NCBI GenBank assembly: GCA_024699645.1
Contig: JAILPE010000060.1
Coordinates: 1 to 35,305 of the forward strand
Length of the DNA: 35,305 bases
Origin: Lachnospiraceae bacterium
Lineage (GTDB): Bacteria; Bacillota; Clostridia; Lachnospirales; Lachnospiraceae
Direction: 5' to 3'
Shown piece by piece: positions 1-8,074 of the stretch. Each line of letters starts with the position of its first letter. Within the stretch, counting starts at the first letter, position 1. The notes below the pieces were generated by a model. That model did not search any database and was not told the DNA's origin. It was given only the letters and a program-made list of their open reading frames with translations. A program made the position numbers and the translations under genes.

Positions 1-70
1 TCATCTTATTTCTTAAAGTCTTTGTCTTGATGTCTTTGATTCTCTTCTTAGCAGATTTAATGCTTGCCAA
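1..70 (-). CDS. rpsT: 30S ribosomal protein S20 (5' part, cut by window edge)
   Basis: This is the N-terminal 23 codons of ribosomal protein S20, a primary 16S rRNA-binding protein of the small subunit. The reading is MASIKSAKKRI followed by KDIKTKTLRNKM, which matches the Lys/Arg-rich N-terminal helix of S20 (family form M-A-N/S-I-K-S-A-K-K-R). The start codon is TTG at 70..68; no in-frame ATG or GTG fits. It is preceded by a full Shine-Dalgarno GGAGGTGA at 77..84 with six bases between. A UUG start for rpsT is also known in E. coli, where S20 represses its own translation. The gene lies downstream of lepA on the same strand but has its own promoter. The remaining two thirds are outside the window. 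Confidence 0.9.
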   Translation of the reverse strand, partial: MASIKSAKKRIKDIKTKTLRNKM

Positions 71-76
71 ATCAGT

Positions 77-84
77 TCACCTCC
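77..84 (-). promoter_or_regulatory. Ribosome binding site of rpsT (decides a TTG start)
   Basis: The minus strand reads GGAGGTGA, a near-complete anti-16S match, six bases before the TTG codon at 70. It fixes the unusual start of rpsT. Confidence 0.85.
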
Positions 85-125
85 CGGATCGTATTCTTAT
101 TATATAATTGTTGATGACGAATGTA

Positions 126-154
126 TGATGAATCCGGACACGGACGTATCATCA
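126..154 (-). promoter_or_regulatory. Hairpin in the rpsT leader
   Basis: Within the predicted rpsT 5' leader the arms TGATGA (126-131) and TCATCA (149-154) pair. Inside them TCCG/CGGA (133-136 with 141-144) pair around a four-base loop, with an asymmetric internal loop between the two stems. There is no U-tract, so it is not a terminator of lepA. It could be part of S20 autoregulation, but this is inference only. Confidence 0.4.
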
Positions 155-169
155 CACACAAACATAGTT

Positions 170-198
170 ATTTTAGATGCATCCTTGCTATTTGTCAA
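170..198 (-). promoter_or_regulatory. SigA-type promoter of rpsT
   Basis: On the minus strand, TTGACA (198..193) is followed by a 17-base spacer and TAAAAT (175..170): a perfect -35 and a 5/6 -10 at ideal spacing. It begins about a dozen bases after the lepA stop codon, so rpsT can be transcribed independently of lepA. The predicted RNA would have a leader of roughly 90 bases. Confidence 0.8.
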
Positions 199-210
199 TA
201 GTAAATTCTT

Positions 211-2019
211 TTATTCATCATCCGAAAGTTTCAGGACTGCCATAAACGCCTTCTGCGGAATCTCAACATTTCCGAAGGTTCTCATGCGCTTCTTGCCTTC
301 CTTCTGTTTCTCGAGGAGTTTCTTTTTACGGGTGATGTCACCGCCGTAGCACTTGGCAAGTACATCCTTACGCATCGCCCTTACAGTCTCACGCGCGATT
401 ATTTTACTACCGATAGTCGCCTGGATCGGGATTTCAAAGAGCTGACGGGGTATCTCGTCCTTAAGCTTTTCGCACATTTTTCTGGCACGCTCATAAGCGT
501 TGTCTGCATGAATGATGAACGAAAGTGCATCGACCTCTTCTTTATTGATGAGGATATCGAGTTTCACAAGCTTCGAAGGAACATATCCCTTAAGCTCATA
601 ATCAAACGACGCATATCCCTTCGATCGTGACTTGAGCGCATCAAAGAAATCATATATGATCTCGTTGAGAGGAAGCTCATACTTTATAAGCGCACGATTT
701 GATTCAATATACTCAATGCTCTTATAGATGCCTCTTCTGTCCTGACAAAGCGTCATTATCTGTCCCACAAATTCCTTCGTAACGATTATATCGGCATTTA
801 CAAAAGGCTCTTCCATATGCTCGATCTCGGAAGGATCGGGCATGTTTGCGGGATTTGTGATAGTTATCATTTCGCCGTTCGTCTTGAATACCTTATAGAT
901 AACACTCGGTGCTGTCGTAACAAGATCAAGACCGTACTCTCTTTCAAGTCTCTCTTCAATAATCTCGAGATGAAGAAGTCCGAGGAATCCGCATCTGAAA
1001 CCGAATCCAAGTGCAATCGAAGTCTCCGGTTCATACATGAGAGATGCATCATTAAGCTGAAGCTTTTCAAGCGCATCCCTAAGATCCTGATACTTTGAAC
1101 CGTCGGCAGGATACATTCCGCAGTATACCATGGGAAGTACCTTTTTATATCCCGGCAGTGCTTCTTTTGCGGGGCGAAGCGCTTCGGTCACCGTATCACC
1201 CACATGTGTATCGCTGACATTCTTAAGGCTTGCCGTAATATATCCGACACTGCCTGCGGTAAGCTCGTCACAAGGGACAAATGTTCCGGGTCCGAAAATG
1301 CCAACCTCAACAACATCGGCCTCGGCTCCCGTCGCCATCATTTTGATCCTTGTTCCCGCTTTGACGGTTCCGTCCATCACACGCATAAATACGATAACAC
1401 CCCTGTACGAATCATAAAGGGAATCAAAGATGAGACCTTTAAGCGGTGCACTGTCATCTCCCTTGGGAGGTGGGATCTTCTTAACGATAGCTTCAAGAAC
1501 ATCCTCTATATTTACGCCGTTTTTTGCCGAGATCAGGGGCGCATCCTGTGCCTCGATACCGATAACATCTTCAATCTCCTCGATCACTCGCTGGGGCTCT
1601 GCGCTCGGGAGATCGATCTTATTGATGACCGGAACGATCTCGAGATCATGATCAATGGCAAGATAAACATTGGCAAGCGTCTGGGCCTCTATTCCCTGCG
1701 CCGCATCCACAACGAGCACTGCTCCCTCACAAGCGGCAAGGGAACGTGAAACCTCGTAGTTAAAATCAACATGTCCCGGAGTATCGATGAGGTTCAGGAT
1801 GTATTCATTACCGTCTTTAGCTTTATATACGGTCCTGATTGTCTGCGCCTTAATGGTTATGCCGCGCTCCCTCTCAAGATCCATATTGTCAAGCACACGG
1901 TCCTGCATCTCACGCTCGGTGAGAAGTCCCGTCATCTCGATGATCCTGTCGGCAAGTGTTGATTTGCCGTGATCAATATGGGCTATTATGGAAAAATTTC
2001 TAATTCTGCTCTTGTCCAT
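211..2019 (-). CDS. lepA: Elongation factor 4 (back-translocating GTPase LepA)
   Basis: LepA/EF4 is a ribosome-bound translational GTPase implicated in back-translocation of stalled ribosomes and in 30S biogenesis. The 602-residue length is typical (about 600). Near the N-terminus the G1 motif AHIDHGKS, G2 RERGIT, G3 DTPGH and G4 NKID are all intact. EF-G-like domains follow, and the LepA-specific C-terminal domain ends in a Lys-rich segment ([20 protein letters not shown]). The start at 2019 is the only ATG before the conserved [20 protein letters not shown] start; its Shine-Dalgarno is modest (AGGA about 6 bases upstream). It lies 39 bases downstream of the mrp stop and probably shares its transcript. 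Confidence 0.97.
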   Translation of the reverse strand: MDKSRIRNFSIIAHIDHGKSTLADRIIEMTGLLTEREMQDRVLDNMDLERERGITIKAQTIRTVYKAKDGNEYILNLIDTPGHVDFNYEVSRSLAACEGAVLVVDAAQGIEAQTLANVYLAIDHDLEIVPVINKIDLPSAEPQRVIEEIEDVIGIEAQDAPLISAKNGVNIEDVLEAIVKKIPPPKGDDSAPLKGLIFDSLYDSYRGVIVFMRVMDGTVKAGTRIKMMATGAEADVVEVGIFGPGTFVPCDELTAGSVGYITASLKNVSDTHVGDTVTEALRPAKEALPGYKKVLPMVYCGMYPADGSKYQDLRDALEKLQLNDASLMYEPETSIALGFGFRCGFLGLLHLEIIEERLEREYGLDLVTTAPSVIYKVFKTNGEMITITNPANMPDPSEIEHMEEPFVNADIIVTKEFVGQIMTLCQDRRGIYKSIEYIESNRALIKYELPLNEIIYDFFDALKSRSKGYASFDYELKGYVPSKLVKLDILINKEEVDALSFIIHADNAYERARKMCEKLKDEIPRQLFEIPIQATIGSKIIARETVRAMRKDVLAKCYGGDITRKKKLLEKQKEGKKRMRTFGNVEIPQKAFMAVLKLSDDE

Positions 2020-2058
2020 ATACGTCCTATAGTTTCAATGATTTTATTTATTGCCGTT

Positions 2059-2907
2059 TCATTCCTCGTTCATTACAAATCTTTCCTCAAGCTTTTGAGC
2101 CGTAGCATTAAGGATATCGCTGTCATAAAGTTCAATAAGTCCTTCATCGACAGCCTGCGCGATATGAGGATTGAGCGGAAGCTTTTCAAGTACTTCAAGT
2201 CCGTACTTTGCAGCCATCTCATCAACGTGGCTCTTACCAAAAAGTTCAATCTTTCTGCCACAGTCGGGGCATTCGATATAGCTGTAATTCTCAATGATGC
2301 CGATGATCGGGATATTCATCTCCGAAGCCATATTTACAGCCTTTGCCACAACCATCGATACAAGCTCCTGAGGACTTGTAACAACGATTATGCCGTCAAC
2401 CGGGAGGCTCTGGAATACCGTGAGCGGAACATCTCCGGTTCCGGGAGGCATGTCGACAAAGAGGAAGTCAACATCCGACCATACAACGTCTGTATAAAAC
2501 TGCTTAACGACACCTGCTATAACAGGTCCTCTCCATACAACGGGCTTCTCCTGATCTTCGAGCATCATATTAACGGATATGATATCGATTCCCTGCTGTG
2601 TGGTGCAAGGCAATATGCCGTACTCAGACCCAAAAAGCTTTCCCTTAAGACCAAAAGCCGAAGGGATCGAAGGTCCCGTTACATCCGCATCCAAAATGCC
2701 GACTTTATATCCTTTTCTCATCATCTGAACGGCGAGGAACGAAGAAACAAAAGACTTACCGACTCCGCCCTTTCCGCTGACAACGCCTATTATCTTCTTG
2801 ATACTGCTGTGTTCGTTTGCTTTTACCTTGAAGCTGTCCAAATTCGGTGATTCCCTAAAAGAACACTCCTCGCCGCAAGAACCGCAATCATGTGTACAAT
2901 CGCTCAT
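2059..2907 (-). CDS. Mrp/NBP35-family P-loop ATPase, Fe-S cluster carrier
   Basis: Mrp/ApbC/NBP35 proteins are cytosolic ATPases that bind and transfer Fe-S clusters. This one has 282 residues from the ATG at 2907, chosen because GGAG lies at 2917-2920, nine bases upstream; a longer in-frame start at 2949 has no such site. Seen in the protein: a short Cys-rich N-terminus (CTHDCGSCGEEC, residues 4-15), the deviant Walker A GKGGVGKS (45-52), the Mrp signature DMPPGTGD (152-159), and a CPDC pair (213-216) that in the family bridges a cluster between two subunits. The N-terminal cysteines resemble those of NBP35-like members. It sits between ilvN and lepA, all in the same direction. Confidence 0.92.
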   Translation of the reverse strand: MSDCTHDCGSCGEECSFRESPNLDSFKVKANEHSSIKKIIGVVSGKGGVGKSFVSSFLAVQMMRKGYKVGILDADVTGPSIPSAFGLKGKLFGSEYGILPCTTQQGIDIISVNMMLEDQEKPVVWRGPVIAGVVKQFYTDVVWSDVDFLFVDMPPGTGDVPLTVFQSLPVDGIIVVTSPQELVSMVVAKAVNMASEMNIPIIGIIENYSYIECPDCGRKIELFGKSHVDEMAAKYGLEVLEKLPLNPHIAQAVDEGLIELYDSDILNATAQKLEERFVMNEE

Positions 2908-2988
2908 TTTTGTTTTCTCCTTTTTCTGCATACGTACCCATGCATGCAATTATTTACTCCCTTTTTCAAATAACTCTCTGCAATAAAG

Positions 2989-3489
2989 TTAAATGTTATC
3001 GGAATAATCGGTTGAATCGGCACGCATAAGACCGGTAACACCCGTTCTGACCATTTCGATTATTTTATAATCTACCAAAAGTTTAAGGAATGAGTCAAGC
3101 TTATCCTGATTTCCCGTAAGCTCCATCATGATCGAGTCGTTGGAAACATCGACAACCTTGGCATGAAAAATATCGGCAATGGTCATGATCGCGCCACGTT
3201 TTTTGATATCTGCCGCAACCTTGATGAGCATAAGCTCACGGCAGACAGACTCTCGACTTGTCAGTGTTGTGATACTTATGACATCCTCGAGCTTTTCAAG
3301 CTGGTTCTGTATCTGAGTAAGGATCTGCTCGTCACCGTCCGCAACAACCGTCATACGTGACTGTTTGGGATCCTGTGTCTCTGCAACCGTAAGGCTGGCT
3401 ATATTGTAGCCTCTTCTGCTGAAAAGACCGGAAACACGGCTTAAAACGCCCGATGTATTCTCAACAAGTATTGACATTACTCTTCGCAT
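2989..3489 (-). CDS. ilvN: Acetolactate synthase small (regulatory) subunit
   Basis: This is the ACT-domain regulatory subunit of acetohydroxyacid synthase, which gives valine feedback inhibition and stimulates the catalytic subunit in branched-chain amino acid synthesis. The 166 residues from the ATG at 3489 match the family length. The ACT domain is recognisable at the N-terminus (VMSILVENTSGVLSRVSGLF, then RRGYNIASLTV), followed by the small C-terminal domain. The start was chosen because GGAGG lies at 3496-3500 with six bases of spacing; the ORF is open upstream to 3522 without support. Neither ilvB, ilvC nor ilvD is in the window, so its catalytic partner must be elsewhere. It follows argF on the same strand. 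Confidence 0.93.
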   Translation of the reverse strand: MRRVMSILVENTSGVLSRVSGLFSRRGYNIASLTVAETQDPKQSRMTVVADGDEQILTQIQNQLEKLEDVISITTLTSRESVCRELMLIKVAADIKKRGAIMTIADIFHAKVVDVSNDSIMMELTGNQDKLDSFLKLLVDYKIIEMVRTGVTGLMRADSTDYSDNI

Positions 3490-3554
3490 ACATAACCTCC
3501 CGAAATCATTTTTAACCCCCAACGGTTCATATCAGTAAGCCATCTCTCACATAA

Positions 3555-4460
3555 TCATTTTTTCATCAACTTAACCATGACAGCCTTTTGAGCATGAAGT
3601 CTGTTTTCAGCCTCTTCAAAGATCTCTTTGGCATGAGCCTCGAAAACCTCGTCCGTGATCTCTTCGCCTCTATGAGCGGGAAGGCAGTGAAGTATCATCG
3701 AATCCTTTGCCGTAACGCTCATAAGCTTGTCATCAACACAGAAATCCTTAAATACCTTTGCTCTTTCAACAGCTTCCTGTTCCTGTCCCATCGAAGCCCA
3801 CACATCGGTATAGATCACATCCGCATCCTTTGCGGCTGCAAAAATATCATCCGTAACGGTAAGCTTACCCTTTTTCGAAGCCCATTCGCAAAGAGCCGCA
3901 TCGGGACGGTAAGTATCGGGACAACCGATCGCAACTTCCATACCTGTAAGGATACCGCCTGCAATAAGGGAATTGGCCATATTGTTTCCGTCGCCGATAA
4001 AAGCAAGCTTAAGGCCTTTAAGGCTCTTCTTAAACTCCCTGACCGTCATAAGATCAGCAAGTACCTGACAGGGATGACAGTAATCGGTAAGACCGTTTAT
4101 GATCGGGATGGATCCGAAGGTTGCAAGCTCTTCAACATCCTTCTGATCGTACGTACGGATCATGATACCGTCTACGTAACGTGAAAGCACTCTTGCCGTG
4201 TCACGTATGGGCTCACCGCGTCCGAGCTGGATATCATCCTTCGAAAGGAAAAGTGCGCTTCCCCCGAGCTGATACATACCCACTTCAAACGAAACACGCG
4301 TACGTGTCGAAGATTTTGTGAAGATCATACCGAGAGTCTGACCCTTAAGATGCTGGTGAGGGATCCTGTGTTTGTTCTCGTATTTAAGCTGATCCGCAAG
4401 ATTTAAGATTTCCGTGATCTCCTCAGTCGAAAGATCCTGTAATTTAAGTAAGTGTTTCAC
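3555..4460 (-). CDS. argF: Ornithine carbamoyltransferase
   Basis: The enzyme joins carbamoyl phosphate and ornithine to give citrulline, step six of arginine synthesis, in the cytosol. Its 301 residues are typical. The carbamoyl-phosphate loop STRTR (about residues 51-55), the DYCHPCQ motif mid-protein and HCLPAHRG near the C-terminus (ornithine-binding Cys) are intact. The HCLP motif separates it from aspartate carbamoyltransferase. The start is GTG at 4460, supported by GGAGG at 4469-4473 with eight bases of spacing. It is the last arg gene of the cluster, 115 bases after argD; that gap shows no convincing promoter or terminator. Confidence 0.97.
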   Translation of the reverse strand: MKHLLKLQDLSTEEITEILNLADQLKYENKHRIPHQHLKGQTLGMIFTKSSTRTRVSFEVGMYQLGGSALFLSKDDIQLGRGEPIRDTARVLSRYVDGIMIRTYDQKDVEELATFGSIPIINGLTDYCHPCQVLADLMTVREFKKSLKGLKLAFIGDGNNMANSLIAGGILTGMEVAIGCPDTYRPDAALCEWASKKGKLTVTDDIFAAAKDADVIYTDVWASMGQEQEAVERAKVFKDFCVDDKLMSVTAKDSMILHCLPAHRGEEITDEVFEAHAKEIFEEAENRLHAQKAVMVKLMKK

Positions 4461-4575
4461 CTTAATAACCTCCTGTTTCTTTAAATACCTTCTTTTTATT
4501 CCTTAGCCCTTTATAACGCTTATGTGATAACACGTTCCGTTTCCGAAAGGAAAAGCATTCCCCTTCAATCTGTCA

Positions 4576-5760
4576 TCACTGCTTGAAAGCACATTCTTTT
4601 ATTGCTTCGATAAGTCTGTCGAGTCCTTTTTCCAGCACATCCATCGGGATATTGAGTGCGGGTAAAAGTCTTACCTTTGTTTTCGCCGTAAGCGGTATAC
4701 ATCCTTTTTCGATCGCTTTGTTTACCACATCGGCCGCTGCCGCACCTTTCACACTGACCCCGAGCATAAGACCGAGTCCTGTAACGGATTCAACCTCATC
4801 GACAGCCTCAAGCTTCTTCTTTATAAATTCTGACCTTTTTGTTACACCGTTTAAAAGCTCATCATCGATCCTTGAAAGTATCGAAAGTGCACCCGCAGCA
4901 CAGATGGGATTTCCGCCGAACGTCGATCCGTGATCTCCCTTTGCGAGAACGCCCTCTGTCTTATCTCCCATTACGCAAGCCCCGAACGGAAGACCGCCCG
5001 CAAGACCCTTTGCAGTTGAAAAGATATCCGGCTTGATACCGTAATTTTCAAAAGCATAAAGCTTTCCGGTACGACCGTTTCCTGTCTGAACTTCGTCGAC
5101 AATGAGAAGTATATCGTTGTCGTTGCAGATCTTAACTATCTCATCTACATATGCGGGATCGAGAGGTATTACACCGCCTTCGCCCTGAACAAGCTCTATC
5201 ATTATACCACAAACGTCACCGTCTTTGACAAGCGACTTAAGTTCCTCCGCGTCTCCGGCATGAGCGTATTTAAAACCGCCCGTAAAAGGACCGAAGTGTT
5301 TATGGAAAACGTCCTGTCCCGTCGCCGACAACGTAGTGATCGTTCTTCCGTGAAAACTGTTGACAAGAGTGATGATCGAAGACCTGCCCTCACCGTACTT
5401 ATCGCTTGAATACTTCCTTGCAACCTTTATCGCGCACTCATTTGCCTCGGCGCCGGAATTTGCGAAGAACACCTTCTTCATTCCTGTTCTCTCGCAAAGC
5501 AATTTTGCAAGCTTTGCCTGGGGTGAGCTGTAGTAAAGGTTCGATGTGTGCGTAACACTGTCTATCTGATCGATGACCGCTTTTTTCCATTCATCGTCAC
5601 ATATGCCGAACGAATTGACTGCGATCCCCGAACCGAGATCTATATACTCTTTGTTGTTCTCGTCATATACGACAGATCCTTTGCCTTTATTTATAAGCAG
5701 ATTGAAACGCCCATAAGTATGAGCGATATAATCGCTGTCCATTGCTTTAATGTCTTCCAT
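4576..5760 (-). CDS. argD: Acetylornithine aminotransferase
   Basis: This PLP-dependent class III aminotransferase converts N-acetylglutamate semialdehyde to N-acetylornithine with glutamate as amino donor. It has 394 residues, the usual length. Seen: SGAEANE (about 102-108), which binds the PLP phosphate; FHGRT (136-140); the PLP-contacting Asp in VDEVQTGNGRTG (from about 221); and the Schiff-base lysine K251 in STAKGLAGG. The ATG at 5760 has GAGG about seven bases upstream. The 37-base gap to argB and shared strand indicate cotranscription. Closely related ornithine and GABA aminotransferases are alternatives on sequence alone, but the arg context settles it. Confidence 0.96.
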   Translation of the reverse strand: MEDIKAMDSDYIAHTYGRFNLLINKGKGSVVYDENNKEYIDLGSGIAVNSFGICDDEWKKAVIDQIDSVTHTSNLYYSSPQAKLAKLLCERTGMKKVFFANSGAEANECAIKVARKYSSDKYGEGRSSIITLVNSFHGRTITTLSATGQDVFHKHFGPFTGGFKYAHAGDAEELKSLVKDGDVCGIMIELVQGEGGVIPLDPAYVDEIVKICNDNDILLIVDEVQTGNGRTGKLYAFENYGIKPDIFSTAKGLAGGLPFGACVMGDKTEGVLAKGDHGSTFGGNPICAAGALSILSRIDDELLNGVTKRSEFIKKKLEAVDEVESVTGLGLMLGVSVKGAAAADVVNKAIEKGCIPLTAKTKVRLLPALNIPMDVLEKGLDRLIEAIKECAFKQ

Positions 5761-5797
5761 AACACTACCTCTTGATTTTGATCATTATTTTATTCTT

Positions 5798-6667
5798 TCA
5801 GACAAACATCGTTCCGATACCTTCATCTGTGAGTATCTCGACAAGGATCGAGTGAGGTATCGTTCCGTTAATGATAAATACTTTTCTGACTCCTCGTCTT
5901 ATGGCTTCGATACAACAGTCAACCTTAGGTATCATGCCCCCCGAAATTATGCCTTCACGCATAAGCTGAGGTGCCTCGGATGCGTTAAGTTTTCTTATGA
6001 GTGTCGAAGGATCGTCTTTGTCTCTTAATATACCGTCGATATCCGTCATGGATATAAGACTCTCCGCTGCCAGCTTACCCGCGATCCTTGCCGCTGCAGT
6101 ATCGGCATTGATGTTATAGACATTTCCTTCGTTGTCATATCCTACGGTCGATATTACGGGAATATATCCCTTCTCGAGGATATCAAGGATAGGTTTTTGA
6201 TTTATATGTGTTATCTTTCCGACAAAACCGAGATTCTCATCGTATTTTTCAGCCTCGATGAGTCCGCCGTCAAGTCCGCAAAGTCCGATTGCCTTTCCTC
6301 CTAAACGTCCGATAATGTTCACAAGATTCTTGTTTATCTTACCGGCAAGGACCATAAGCGCTATCTGTGCCGTTTCCTCATCGGTTACTCTGAGGCCGTT
6401 GACAAACTTGGATTCTTTTCCGACTGCCTTGAGCATCTCGGAGATCTCGGGTCCGCCGCCGTGTACAAGTACAACCTTTATTCCGATAAGAGACAACAGG
6501 ACTATATCCTGCATAACGCTGTGCTTAAGATCTTCGTTGATCATAGCGTTTCCGCCGTATTTAATGACCACGATCTTGTTTGTATATTTTTGTATATACG
6601 GAAGTGCATGTACGAGAATATCGGTCTGTATTGAATTGATCGCAGACTTATTATCGATGTTATCCAT
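5798..6667 (-). CDS. argB: Acetylglutamate kinase
   Basis: This amino acid kinase family enzyme phosphorylates N-acetylglutamate, step two of arginine synthesis. In organisms that use ArgJ recycling it is often the arginine-inhibited step. The 289-residue protein has the N-terminal KYGGNAM segment, the HGGGPEIS glycine loop, NINADTAAARIAGKL for substrate and ATP binding, and ISGGMIPKV near the C-terminus. An N-terminal extension of about 30 residues before the kinase fold resembles the helix that allows hexamer formation and arginine inhibition in sensitive enzymes; this is inference. GAGGAG lies seven bases before the ATG at 6667. An unusual A-rich spacer separates it from argJ. Confidence 0.96.
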   Translation of the reverse strand: MDNIDNKSAINSIQTDILVHALPYIQKYTNKIVVIKYGGNAMINEDLKHSVMQDIVLLSLIGIKVVLVHGGGPEISEMLKAVGKESKFVNGLRVTDEETAQIALMVLAGKINKNLVNIIGRLGGKAIGLCGLDGGLIEAEKYDENLGFVGKITHINQKPILDILEKGYIPVISTVGYDNEGNVYNINADTAAARIAGKLAAESLISMTDIDGILRDKDDPSTLIRKLNASEAPQLMREGIISGGMIPKVDCCIEAIRRGVRKVFIINGTIPHSILVEILTDEGIGTMFV

Positions 6668-6783
6668 ATGATCTCTCCTCTTTCTGTATTATTGTATCTT
6701 TTTGTATTATTCTTTTGTGTTTTTCTTTAGTATTTTTTTGCGTTTTTTCTTATGTATTTTTCTGCCCGGGATTAAACCGGCTG
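6668..6783 (-). other. A-rich argJ-argB intercistronic spacer
   Basis: This 116-base spacer is strongly A-rich on the coding strand between about 6681 and 6763, with runs of A5-A7 and loosely repeated ATACAAAAA-like units. I see no hairpin followed by U's, no good promoter and no ORF in it. The unstructured A-rich leader may favour ribosome loading on argB. Confidence 0.6.
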
Positions 6784-8004
6784 TCAGGTTCTGTAGTCTC
6801 CGTTTATCTTGACATAATCGTATGTGAGGTCACAACCCCATGCCGTTGCAAATCCGTCACCGTTTCCGACGCTTATGTCTATGTCTATCTCATCATCCCC
6901 GAGGACCATGAGCGCTTTATCTTCATCAAAGGCAAGTCCGTTGCCGTTATGACATACAAGGACGGATCCGACTCTCGATCTGAGCGTAACGCTCGTATCC
7001 TCCACTTCGAACGGAACTCCCGCATATCCGAGAGCACACATCACACGACCGCAATTTGCGTCACGACCGAATATCATGGCCTTAACGAGCGGCGAACAAA
7101 TAACCGACTTGGCGAGTATCTTTGCCGTTGCTTTATCCTTGGCGCCCGTCACATTGCATTCAATGAGCTTTGTAGCACCCTCACCGTCCGCTGCCGTTGC
7201 ACGTGCAAGATATGAAGTACATTCAAAGAGCGCCTTCTTAAACTCATCAAACATAGCGCCTTCTTCTGTTATCTCTTCATTTCCGGCAAGACCGTTGCAC
7301 ATGATCGTAAGCGTATCATTTGTGGATGTATCGCGGTCAACACTGACCATATTATATGTATCCTTAACGTTTTCGCTGAGTGCTTTCTGAAGAAGTTCGG
7401 GAGTGATGGCAACATCGCATGTCATAAAGCAAAGCATCGTTGCCATATTGGGATGGATCATACCCGAACCCTTACTGATAGCGCCCATCCTGCATGTCTT
7501 TCCGCCGATCTCAAACTCTACGGCGATCTCCTTGAGCTTTGTGTCTGTCGTCATGATGGCTTCCGCAGCATCCTTTGACGCCTGAGGTGTGTCCGCAAGT
7601 GCACCGACAAGCTCTTTCATTCCCGCTGCCATCGGTGTGAGACTCATTTCCTGTCCGATAACACCTGTTGACGCTACGATAACATCTTCGGGATCTATCT
7701 GAAGATGATCGTGAACAAGTTCACACATCCCAAGGGCTATCTCCATGCCGTTTGCATTGCAAGTATTTGCATTGCCGCTGTTACATATAACTGCCGAAGC
7801 ATGTCCGTCCTTCAAGTTACGGATTGACTGAACAACAGGAGCTCCTTTAACAAGATTCTGCGTAAAAACACCTGCCGCAGATGCACGTTTTTCACTCACT
7901 ATAAGGGCAAAATCCCTTTTTGTACGTCCTTCTCTGATACCGCAGTGTATACCTGCAGCTTTAAATCCTTTTGCAGCGCAAATTCCGCCTTCTATATGTT
8001 TCAT
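6784..8004 (-). CDS. argJ: Glutamate N-acetyltransferase (ArgJ, ornithine acetyltransferase)
   Basis: ArgJ transfers the acetyl group from N-acetylornithine to glutamate, recycling the acetyl group; some members can also use acetyl-CoA. The protein has 406 residues from the ATG at 8004, chosen because GGAGGA lies at 8009-8014; an open frame extends upstream to 8088 but overlaps argC and lacks support. The precursor is self-cleaved before a threonine: the site is visible as KGSGMIHPNMATML, with T189 as nucleophile. GNANTCNA (about 78-85) and the SDTNDT-like segment STNDT further on also match the family. With ArgJ and no acetylornithine deacetylase gene here, the cyclic pathway is implied. Confidence 0.96.
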   Translation of the reverse strand: MKHIEGGICAAKGFKAAGIHCGIREGRTKRDFALIVSEKRASAAGVFTQNLVKGAPVVQSIRNLKDGHASAVICNSGNANTCNANGMEIALGMCELVHDHLQIDPEDVIVASTGVIGQEMSLTPMAAGMKELVGALADTPQASKDAAEAIMTTDTKLKEIAVEFEIGGKTCRMGAISKGSGMIHPNMATMLCFMTCDVAITPELLQKALSENVKDTYNMVSVDRDTSTNDTLTIMCNGLAGNEEITEEGAMFDEFKKALFECTSYLARATAADGEGATKLIECNVTGAKDKATAKILAKSVICSPLVKAMIFGRDANCGRVMCALGYAGVPFEVEDTSVTLRSRVGSVLVCHNGNGLAFDEDKALMVLGDDEIDIDISVGNGDGFATAWGCDLTYDYVKINGDYRT

Positions 8005-8041
8005 ATATTCCTCCTGTTCATAATGTGCGTTGTGTCTTTTG

Positions 8042-8060
8042 CGGGATCCGCCGCATCCCG
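8042..8060 (-). other. Intercistronic hairpin between argC and argJ
   Basis: In the 70-base argC-argJ gap the arms CGGGAT and ATCCCG form a perfect six-pair GC-rich stem with a seven-base loop. It is followed by CAAAAG, not a U-tract, so it is not a classical terminator. It may protect or process the upstream mRNA segment; that role is inferred. Confidence 0.5.
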
Positions 8061-8074
8061 ATCGGATTTCCGCT

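Noticed and set aside
1969-2850. Long plus-strand open frame (293 codons) opposite mrp
   Set aside because: It is antisense to a gene with intact Mrp motifs, has no domain I recognise, and looks like a shadow of coding bias.
4461-4575. Regulatory RNA or promoter in the argD-argF gap
   Set aside because: There is only a small TTTCC-TTTC-GGAAA stem and a TTATAA without a matching -35; nothing convincing.
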